A DNA stretch of 64,000 nt from positions 372,001 through 436,000 of the forward strand of contig OY723308.1 in assembly GCA_963210315.1 (NCBI GenBank), given 5' to 3'. The stretch comes from Rhynchopus euleeides. Taxonomy: Eukaryota; Euglenozoa; Diplonemea; Diplonemida; Diplonemidae. The notes beneath the pieces are model-generated. The model searched no databases, was not told the DNA's origin, and worked only from the letters and a program-made list of their open reading frames with translations. Numbering within the stretch: the first letter of the stretch is position 1; every line of letters starts with the position of its first letter. Below, piece by piece: positions 1 to 7,796 of the stretch. A program made the position numbers and the translations under genes.

Positions 1-2536
1 CGTATGTGCTGTGGCTGTGGGGGGCCTGTGGCCCGCCCGGGCCAACCTGGCTGACCCGACCCGCCCCACGCCCCGAGGCAGAAGAGGAGGAGGAGGAGGA
101 GTGGGTCCGGGAGGAGGAGGAGGAGCTGTTGCTGCTGCCGCCACTGCCAGCACCCCCCGACTTTCGCCCGAAGGATTTGAAGGAGGGGGGCACGCTAGCA
201 GGGTTCGCCGCCCCAGATAGGGCTGCCGCCGATCTGCTGTCCCGCGGACCGCCCGGCAGATCCGGCGGGACAGCCGATGGATCCGGGGGGAGCGACGCAG
301 GCGCTTCGCTGCCAACCCCGTCGCCACCGCCGCCTTCCACCTTCCCCCCAGAGCTCCGGACAGAGGCTCTGTTGGTAGGGTCGCCTCCTGTAGGGCCTGG
401 GGTGGGAGATGGTGGCACGCCACCCGACGCCGATTCGGGGTCAGCAGGGTTTGCGAGAGGGGAAATTCCTGCCTCGTCGTGCTCCGGGAGTGCCTGCGCC
501 TGCGGGCTGTCAGGCGGGAGCGAGGAGCGGTAAGCAGAGTAACACCCTGCGCAGACGATGCTGTCGGGGCAGGTCCGGCACATATAGTATCCGTCACGGG
601 CCTTGTGGAGGTCGGTCCTCCCGCACTGCTCCCGGTTGCTGCAGGACATGAGGGTCGGTACGCCACCCTCCAGCCCAAAGAGATGCACAATCTCGTGAAG
701 AACCTCATCGGTGTCGCCAGAAGTCTCCTCATGAGGGCTTTTCCCAACGGTTGTTGCGGTTGGCGGGAGAGTGCTGCCGTCAAACGCGCCGTGGCGGGAG
801 TGCGGTGCGGCGGAGGAGGAGGCGGTGGTGGTGCGGCCGGGGGACCCCGTGCGGCGCGGTGTGGCGGAGCCCTTCCCCTTCGTCCTGCTCTTCAGGATGG
901 TCTCGGGTTTCTTGAAGTGCGGCCCGGCGAGTTTGATGTCAAGCTTCCCCTTTGGGAACAGGTCCTCCCCGGAAGCTTCCTTCACGACTGTAAACTGTGG
1001 AGGGGGGTGGGAGATGTGGCAGAGTGGCAGGGTTGGGGGTATTGAAATAGAAGTAGAAGGGAGTGCAAGGAGAATCTCCCCTCAGGGTGTCCCCAGGGTG
1101 TCCCCCCGACGTCGACCCGGGACGAGGCCCCTTCGGGATTGTCTGGCGGATGCAAAAACTGTGTGTCATTTCTAGACTCCAACCTTAACACCTAGCGCCC
1201 GCTTGATGGGATCCGCGCTAAGCTGACTCGGGTGTCATGTGTTGTGAAGTTAGAGGTGTGGTGCTGACCAGCGGCACCAAAGAAGGGGTGTGGTGTTTTC
1301 TAGACTCCAACCTTAACACCTAGCGCCCGCTTGATGGGATCTGCGCTAAGCTGACTCGGGTGTCATGTGTGAGAAAATAGAAGGGGGGTGAGGTGACCAG
1401 TGATTGATGTTTGCTTGAGTGCAGAGCCAGGTGTTGACGTCAAACCGCACTCACAAGAGGTGTTGTAATTTCTAGACTCCAACCTTAACACCTAGCGCCC
1501 GCTTGATGGGATCTGCGCTAAGCTGACTCGGGTGTCATGTGTTGTGAAGTAATGTGTGTTGACCAGCGTTATGAAAGAAAATATGTGGTTTTCTAGACTC
1601 CAACCTTAACACCTCACGCCCGCTTTGTGGGATCTGCGCGAAGCTGACTCGGGTGTCTTGAGAAAAGTGATTTGTGGTTTGAAGTACAACAGGACGTTCG
1701 GCGTTTCTGATGTGGTTTTCTAGACTCCAACCTTAACACCTAGCGCCCGCTTGATGGGATCTGCGCTAAGCTGACTCGGGTGTCGTCGATGTGCCTTCTT
1801 GCGGGCAGACCCCTTTGCGCGTGAAAGACCGCAGCTGAATCTCTTGGGACGGTGAGACAGAAATCAGACAGAAACAAGGGAGCACAACACTCAAACACAC
1901 ACACACCTTCGGGCTTCCTGCAGCCTCTTGGGCATAGCGCAGCTTTGTGAGCTTCTCGACAAAGTTTGTGGCATTACCGTACGGCCCCTGTGAGCATGGG
2001 TGTGTGTGTGTGGTTGCGCAGCCAATTTCCCCCAAAAGCAACTCCCCGGGTTTGCAGCACCTGCAGAAGCAACCAGCACACTCAGCGTTTCTCCTGCGAC
2101 TGACTGACAATCATCTGCACCCCCCGCCCAGCCACACGCCAAGGCATACCTTTTGCGACCGCTCTGGGAACTCCAGAAGCATGTCAATCTGCGTTGGGAC
2201 GCTGAGCAGGACTTGATCCACGGGAACACCTTTCACTGTGGGGCGGCTGTAGACCAGTTTCATAACGGACGATGTCCGCGGGTTGCGTTTGATGGTGATC
2301 TGCGTCTTGTCAGGCGTCGTCCCCGCATGCACCTCCAGCAGATACAGCCTCTCGCAGCCGAGGGCGAGCGTGCGCTGCAACCGCTTCCGCTTCGTCGTCA
2401 CACGGGACACACGCTCAGCCAGGTAGAGAGGAGGGCAGTCCCGCGCAAAAAGCTGCTCCAACCCGGGCTGCGGCGGCCGGCGCAAGAAATCCATCCCCGT
2501 GAGCTTGCACGGCTCACTCAGGGTAACCGACATCAT
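1..2536 (-). CDS. TH1-like (myosin-I tail type) and zinc-finger protein, partial
   Basis: Spliced gene read from 2536 leftward and cut by the window edge. Exons: 2536-2150, 1987-1907, 994-1. Both introns are GT-AG (donors GTATGCC and GTGTGTG, acceptors CACAG) and both junctions are phase 0. The first about 150 residues resemble a myosin-I TH1 (PH-like, lipid-binding) tail: an LYLAERVSRV stretch, a basic KRKRLQR segment and a FVEKLTKL helix in TH1 order. This is followed by TVVKEASGEDLFPKGKLDIK. Exon 3 then carries a Cys cluster spaced C-x5-C-x14-C-x2-C-x5-C-x2-C (about 395-520), probably a zinc site, and a long Ser/Gly/Pro-rich tail. No motor domain precedes it; the ATG at 2536 (or 2533) follows about 840 bp without a convincing exon. 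It may therefore be a stand-alone membrane-binding adaptor, or upstream exons may be missed. Intron 2 holds a repeat array described separately. Confidence 0.6.
995..1906 (-). other. intron 2 of the TH1-like gene, host of repeat array 1
   Basis: A 912-bp GT-AG intron, long compared with the other introns of this window except the array-bearing COX5b intron. It contains five copies of a 66-bp element in the orientation opposite to the host gene. The flanking exons join in frame (K|FTVV), which supports the boundaries. Confidence 0.7.
1171..1784 (+). repeat. array 1 of a 66-bp hairpin element (five copies)
   Basis: Copies lie at 1171-1236, 1299-1364, 1471-1536, 1592-1657 and 1719-1784. All run from TCTAGACTCC to GGGTGTC and are nearly identical. 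Each can fold: ACACC pairs with GGTGT and encloses TAGCGC/GCGCTA, which encloses CCC/GGG around a 7-nt loop. The copy at 1592 replaces the second base pair of the inner stem (A-T to C-G). Spacers vary from 55 to 106 bp. The spacer before 1471 shares a longer block with the spacer before 17745. The element is antisense to the host gene. Best reading: 3' ends of a short retroposon-like sequence; a structured RNA gene cluster is the alternative. Confidence 0.85.
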
Positions 2537-3373
2537 CGCACCTCACCCCTAGGATGTGGCGGCTGCGTCGCCAGCTGGAGGTGCGCAAGGCACACCCGCA
2601 ACACCCGCGCCTGCCTGCCCCAGGAAGGGTGCGGCAGTCGTTGCGGTGTGGGCCACCCAGCGAGACCCCCCCAAACCCACCCCCGGCCTTGGATGGGGGA
2701 GAGGGGGACGGGTGTCTTGCGGGGAAATAGGGCACTGCCGTAAGTCCACCGCACACCTGTCGCACGGTGGATGGAGGGTGGCGTGGTGTGGTTGGGTGTG
2801 GGATGCGGCAAGAATTATCGCATTTCGTTGTGTGAGCCCGTCACAAATTTGCATCAACAAACAGGTGGGGGGATGTGGGGGGGTCGGGGGTATTTTAATT
2901 GGCACCCTGCCTCGTTCCTGCCGGAAGCCAGAAATTGACCAAATCAGGCCGCCTGTGCTGGAAGAAGAGTGCTGCAAACGGAGAAAAATACTACAGAAGA
3001 ATACGGCATGGCAATGGCGTTTTTGTTCCTCTGCACATATCTCGCCCCCTCTCTCTCTTCCATTCCCACAGCACAGCTTTTGTGTGGGCGGTGTGAAAAT
3101 CAGGGGAATGGCAAACATGCTGAGCAGACACACAGCCCTCCACCCTTCACTCCATCTAAAGGACACCCTTGCATCACCAGACATCAACAGGGCTAGCAGA
3201 GAAAGATAGGGGAAAGTGTAGGGACACACAAACACACGTGAATATCTCGATAGCGGTGCCGATCACACCCGGTCACACCCTGCTATGTCGTATCCACTGT
3301 CCCACACATCACACATTACACAGAACCTGGGCAAGCGAGGTAATCGCTAATAGCCCTTGCCCTCTTCTCCCCC
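2537..3373. other. intergenic, no supported gene
   Basis: An 837-bp gap between two minus-strand genes. Several overlapping open frames occur on both strands, but none has splice support or recognisable protein character. Presumably it holds the promoter of the TH1-like gene and the 3' UTR of the next gene; no motif could be assigned. Confidence 0.5.
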
Positions 3374-5713
3374 TCAGCTGCTGGTCCAAATCACATAGTT
3401 TGCCAAACCTGGGTCAACGCTGCTGAGAAACTCAATCTCCTTCTCCCTCCCCCTGTAATAGACATGCATCGCCTTGGCCTTCACCTCACGCAGGCAGTCC
3501 GATAGAGCCTTAAACTTGCTCCGGGGGAGTGAGGTCTGCCACGACAGCTCCGTCTTCGCCTGCAGGGAAAAGCTCTCTTTGACCATGGCCTCCATCCGCG
3601 CCGCAGACACGCAGAACGGCAGCGGGGGGGGAGGGTCCGAGACATCCTCCACCGAAAGCGTGTTGGGGATGCCATCTTCGAGCAGCATGCGCTGCGCCAA
3701 CACCGTCTGATGCGCGATGCTATTCCTCCTTTCCCGCAGCTCCGCACAGGCCCTCCTCCAGGAGCAGTAACGCGTCCGGCGCAGCTCGAGAATCTTATGC
3801 ACCTCCATGTCAACCAGCTTCCGCTTCACCAGATAGGACACGTGGGGCGAGGCAAAGGCATACGCCTTGCCACGCTCATGCGCCCGATGCCCGCTCACCA
3901 CCGATGCCTGGGGTGGTGGCAGCCCCATCTGGGGGCGGTGTTTCAGCGTTCCCTTCTTCGCAGAACCGTCGTCAGCCCCTTCGGGGATCTTCCCGTCTGC
4001 ATCAGGCGCGCCCTCAGCCCCCTTCCCCAGTTGAGCCTCCTCAGTACTCGGGGAGGTTGTCTTGGTGGTGGGTGCGGTGGGTGAGGTCTTCTTGCGGCCC
4101 TCCTGCTCCTGCCTGCCCTTCACATCTCCGAGGAGCTGGAGCCGCTCATCCGTCTTCGACACGTTGCTGCTCCGCATCAGGCGGACCTCCCCTAGGTTGA
4201 ACTGCACCATGGCAACCGCTGTGAGGCACACCTTGCGTGACTGAACCCAGTGCCGGTAGAACCTCTGCACGCGCCTCACATGCATGAGGTATTGGTGGAC
4301 GCGGTACCCCAGCACACTCATGGCGAGTCTGTCGCGGAGGACCTTCAGCACAACTTCAGTCGCGCTGTTGAGCTGCTTCACCCGGATGTGCAGGCCGAGC
4401 ATCGGGGAGAGCGTGGAGGCGATTAGAGTGGTCGCCTTCTTCGCCTTCATTATCCTGCATCGGACCACCCTGTTCAGCATGTGGGATTTCGCATGCGATA
4501 CTGCCCTCTGCTGCTTCCCGAGGAGGGCAGACGCGGCTTTGCTCTGCACATACGCCACATGGAGGTGCTGGCAGTACCTCTGGGATGTGCACAGCGTGAC
4601 CCAGATCTCCACCCGCCGGACCGCGAGCCTCCTCAGCTCCTCGCTCTGCCGCAGCGCATCCCTCCCTTGGATCGTCCCTAAACGGGCTTCATACTCCGCA
4701 TCTATCCGGGCACGTTTCTGCTGAACACCCGCAACCCGCAGCACTCGGTTCTCACGGTTGCCACTGCAGACCATGCGGAGGGGCACTGTCGCCGCATGGA
4801 GCTTTCTCTCACGCTCCTGACGCTCTATTTGGCTGCGGATCAGCATGTCGCGTGGATTGCATCGCGCCGGTGGGGCAGCTGTGTTGCCCTTCTCTGCATC
4901 CTTCTCCGCCACCTCCGCGGTGGGTGGGGCAGCAGAAGCGGAAGCGGGAGTGGCAGCAGCAGCAGCGGCGGCAACCCCCCTCTCGGAAGCCAGGAAGCAC
5001 AGCCTGCGGAACACAACCTCCTCCGAGGCACCGCTGCGGGTCAGCCCGCAGGGGAGCTCATACACCTCGTCGCCCGAGAGGAAGTAGCACGTCCCGCCAC
5101 CCCCCCTGCCGATGTGCTGCGCCCCGCCGCCGCGGTGCCTCCTGCCTTGTGGGGACCGCAGGGAGGCTGAGGCTGCGGCGGCAGCCTCTCTCTGCATCGC
5201 ACGGAGGTTTTGCTCGAAGGCGCGCGACGCGGCAGCCCGGGAGGCGACCTTCGCCTCGATGTAGTCAAACCCGCTGTCGTAGAGCGCGGAGGACCGGGCG
5301 GACTGCAGGGGGTATTCCCCGCCGCTGCCGCCGCCGCCTCCACCCTGGAGAGAATCAGACGAAGGCATCGCCCCTTCAGCCCTGCAGGGGATGGGGAGAG
5401 CAGTCGGAGGGCTGTCCTGGGTGCAGCTGCCCGGATATACCTGGTGGCAGGATGAGGTGAGCGCAGTGATTTCCCCTGGTTGTGGTGGTGGTGTTGCCCC
5501 CGTTTCCTGCTGCTGTGCGGTGTCATCGTTGCGGCGGAACAGCCCCGCCAGGTCTCGGTTGCGCTGTGCGGTGGTGCTGCTGAGCGAGCAGGAGGCATGC
5601 GACGCAATGGGGCACAGCGGGGCTGCCGGTTTTCCCTTCAGGCTCCGCAAGCCACCGCTGCCATCCGGAGAGGGCCGCGGGGCAGAGCCTGCCTGGGGTA
5701 CCGCTGAGAGCAT
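3374..5713 (-). CDS. hypothetical protein with IQ-like motif and coiled regions
   Basis: An intronless 779-codon frame from ATG at 5713 to TGA at 3374. I do not recognise the family. The first about 250 residues are low-complexity (Gly, Ala, Gln, Ser runs). The middle is basic and helical, and around residue 480-493 (about 4243-4275) contains VQRFYRHWVQSRK, which matches an IQ calmodulin-binding pattern. A Lys/Thr/Pro-rich linker follows at about 530-610. The C-terminal about 150 residues are helical and lack the low-complexity composition, ending in GLANYVIWTSS. No signal peptide or membrane helix is seen. The 5' flank, starting at the ATG, is the first copy of a 245-bp duplication (5713-5957). 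A cytoskeletal or calmodulin-binding role is only a guess from the IQ-like motif. Confidence 0.7.
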   Translation of the reverse strand: MLSAVPQAGSAPRPSPDGSGGLRSLKGKPAAPLCPIASHASCSLSSTTAQRNRDLAGLFRRNDDTAQQQETGATPPPQPGEITALTSSCHQVYPGSCTQDSPPTALPIPCRAEGAMPSSDSLQGGGGGGSGGEYPLQSARSSALYDSGFDYIEAKVASRAAASRAFEQNLRAMQREAAAAASASLRSPQGRRHRGGGAQHIGRGGGGTCYFLSGDEVYELPCGLTRSGASEEVVFRRLCFLASERGVAAAAAAATPASASAAPPTAEVAEKDAEKGNTAAPPARCNPRDMLIRSQIERQERERKLHAATVPLRMVCSGNRENRVLRVAGVQQKRARIDAEYEARLGTIQGRDALRQSEELRRLAVRRVEIWVTLCTSQRYCQHLHVAYVQSKAASALLGKQQRAVSHAKSHMLNRVVRCRIMKAKKATTLIASTLSPMLGLHIRVKQLNSATEVVLKVLRDRLAMSVLGYRVHQYLMHVRRVQRFYRHWVQSRKVCLTAVAMVQFNLGEVRLMRSSNVSKTDERLQLLGDVKGRQEQEGRKKTSPTAPTTKTTSPSTEEAQLGKGAEGAPDADGKIPEGADDGSAKKGTLKHRPQMGLPPPQASVVSGHRAHERGKAYAFASPHVSYLVKRKLVDMEVHKILELRRTRYCSWRRACAELRERRNSIAHQTVLAQRMLLEDGIPNTLSVEDVSDPPPPLPFCVSAARMEAMVKESFSLQAKTELSWQTSLPRSKFKALSDCLREVKAKAMHVYYRGREKEIEFLSSVDPGLANYVIWTSS

Positions 5714-5957
5714 CTCTGGATCTCACAGGAGGGGGGTGGATGATGTAGCGACCGTCTTTCTCGCATGGTGTGCGGGGGTGGGGTGGGGATGCTGTAGCGG
5801 CATCGAGGGAAGGGGGGTGGGGGAGGGTTGTGTCCTCGAGTGCTACACCTGCGAGTGGAGGTGTGGGTGGGGTGTGGGGGGGTGTCAGGTGTTGAGGTGT
5901 CCTTGTTCTCCGGAGTGGAGTCCCATCGTAATGTGGAAGGGGTGTGTGTGTGTGGTT
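5713..5957. repeat. direct repeat copy 1 (5' flank of the IQ-like gene)
   Basis: A 245-bp segment that matches 6547-6793 essentially base for base, apart from a TG length difference in the terminal GT run. It starts exactly at the start codon of the minus-strand gene ending at 3374, so it is that gene's 5' UTR and probably its promoter. Confidence 0.95.
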
Positions 5958-6546
5958 ATAAAGTTTTAAGGCGGTGTCGCCCTGCACGGGCAGTAGCACC
6001 TCCCCTTCAGTATCGCACTCCCGAAGGATTCCCCAACACGACGTGACACCGGTTTCGACGCGTACTCTTCGTACCCCTCCCCCCGGCCGCGTCTCTTCAG
6101 CGAAGAACCGGGGATAATCGGACCAGGGCTAGCTAAACCCTGGTGGTGTCACGGGTGGGGTTGGAGAGGGAGAAAAGGAAGAAATGAAGTTGCGAAAAAG
6201 TCAAACACTGACACGTGAAATCAATAAAAAATCGGTATATATCGCCCCCTTGCTGCGACAAAGACACTAAATAGTCAGGCCGCTCCAAGAGTCTTGAGGG
6301 CTTGAAGGAAGAAACAGGTTGCTGATGAGTCTCAGGAGCAGGCACCTTTTGTCCGCCCACATGACCTTCGCCCGAAGGCGAACCTCGTCCAGCTTGGCTC
6401 GATCGCCACAGAGAAGGGGATCATTCTCCGCTGTGGTGAACATCTTAAAAACCGAGGGTGCAGAGGTGGGGCAGCCCACTGGTGCGACAGCAGACCGCCC
6501 CCGGATAGCTATAACTAGTGCATAGGAAGAATACGACGGCACACGC
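5958..6546. other. 589-bp segment between the two direct repeats
   Basis: Lies where a transcript body would lie if copy 2 of the repeat acts as a promoter on the minus strand. It contains the inverted-repeat structure at 6042-6153, an AT-rich stretch near 6180-6250 and a minus-strand ATG frame of 58 codons (6443-6267) with no recognisable product. It has no similarity to the start of the neighbouring gene. Confidence 0.6.
6042..6153. ncRNA. possible cloverleaf-like structured RNA
   Basis: A 9-bp outer stem (6042-6050 with 6145-6153) closes three arms: GTAC/GTAC (6062-6065 with 6071-6074); CCCCGG/CCGGGG (6081-6086 with 6108-6113) around TCTTC/GAAGA with an AGC loop; and a 7-bp ACCAGGG/CCCTGGT arm (6122-6128 with 6138-6144) that abuts the outer stem directly, like a T-arm. 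There are no tRNA consensus bases. Transcription and strand are unknown. Confidence 0.4.
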
Positions 6547-6793
6547 TCTCTGGATCTCACAGGAGGGGGGTGGATGATGTAGCGACCGTCTTTCTCGCAT
6601 GGTGTGCGGGGGTGGGGTGGGGATGCTGTAGCGGCATCGAGGGAAGGGGGGTGGGGGAGGGTTGTGTCCTCGAGTGCTACACCTGCGAGTGGAGGTGTGG
6701 GTGGGGTGTGGGGGGGTGTCAGGTGTTGAGGTGTCCTTGTTCTCCGGAGTGGAGTCCCATCGTAATGTGGAAGGGGTGTGTGTGTGTGTGGTT
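6547..6793. repeat. direct repeat copy 2
   Basis: A 247-bp copy of 5713-5957, offset by 834 bp in the same orientation. The near-absence of differences implies a recent duplication or gene conversion. No gene can be assigned downstream of it on the minus strand. Confidence 0.95.
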
Positions 6794-7796
6794 CTTCACA
6801 CGGCTGTTCAGAGGGTAGCAGCAGTGCCCTGTTGTGTTGTTTATGTCACGCTGCGAAGCAAATCGCGTGTCAAAAATAAACGTGCAAAATAAAGCAATCT
6901 CCCTTCAAAACGGTGCTGAGCCATTCCATCCAGAAAGATACAGACCGGATTCAATTGTGGAACTTGGGTCAGGGGGTTGTGAGGGGGTTGGGGGTGGGCA
7001 TATACACCCTCTCTCAGCTGTGTAATATTTTTGTTTGAATTCTGTTGTTATGCTGTTCGTGTCCGTTGCCTTGCTGCCGGGGGGGGGGGGGGGGTTGCCT
7101 TCGGGAGACGGGCGTGTGAAGGGGTTGGGGGGGGAGCCGAGGTGGGGCGGGACCCCCCACTCCGCCACTCTCATCTACAGTCCATCTGCAGTGCATCCGA
7201 GCCAGCCTCACACACTCTCTATTGGCAACAACCCCCCAGTCGTGCCACAACGGGCACAGAGCAGACCTGCCAGGCCCAGCGGACCCAACAACGAGCACTC
7301 CCAAAGACAGGTGGCACAAAGACAGCCACACAGGGAGTGTGGCCATTTCGCTGCGAAAACAAACAGAACTCCGGTGGGTATCGAAGCCACCACCACCACC
7401 CTTCTTGGCGGTTCGTTTGTTCGTTCGCTCGCTCGTTCGTTCGTTCTGCTCAAAAAGAAATTGGATAATGCCGATAGAGTGAGAGAGAGGTAGGGGAGCA
7501 GAGAGACGGGGCTCGCAACCCGAGTTATATGCAGACACAGGACACTGTGCCTGCGGTGGATCCCGCTGTTTCCTTTGGGGCGAGCCGGCACAGACCGGCT
7601 CCATCAGATCTACTATTGTGCACACGCATGTGCCCTGCCTGTAGCTTACAGCGCGCCACAGGACACCTTAGCGCAGCCGCATGCCGGGGAGGGCGGGGTG
7701 AGCAACCCCGGATCCCTCCCCCTCCACTCCCGCAAACGCCTGTCGTTCCCCCAAAACAAACCCACAGACACCGCCGGCCCCACTGCCATCTGGCCT
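6794..7796. other. intergenic, no supported gene
   Basis: About 1 kb between the second repeat copy and the stop codon of the CCAR-like gene. It holds a 17-base poly-G run near 7080 and a (GTTC)-type microsatellite near 7405-7448. Open frames here lack coding character. Confidence 0.5.

Noticed and set aside
1171..1236. tRNA or spliced-leader gene
   Set aside because: There is no T-loop, anticodon arm or leader with a following splice donor in consistent position. The closing stem is only 5 bp.
1171..1784. CRISPR array
   Set aside because: The repeats are 66 bp, imperfect, sit inside a eukaryotic intron, and their spacers partly share sequence with each other.
6045..6153. Hammerhead ribozyme on the minus strand (CTGAAGA, 6-bp GACGCG/CGCGTC stem, GAAA)
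   Set aside because: Stem II and the core bases are present, but stem I has no partner strand and the UH cleavage site is not where stem III would require it. The overlapping cloverleaf-like pairing explains the sequence better.
6267..6443. Small minus-strand gene behind the second copy of the duplicated 5' flank
   Set aside because: The ATG frame is 58 codons, unlike anything known. The longer frame needs a GTG start.
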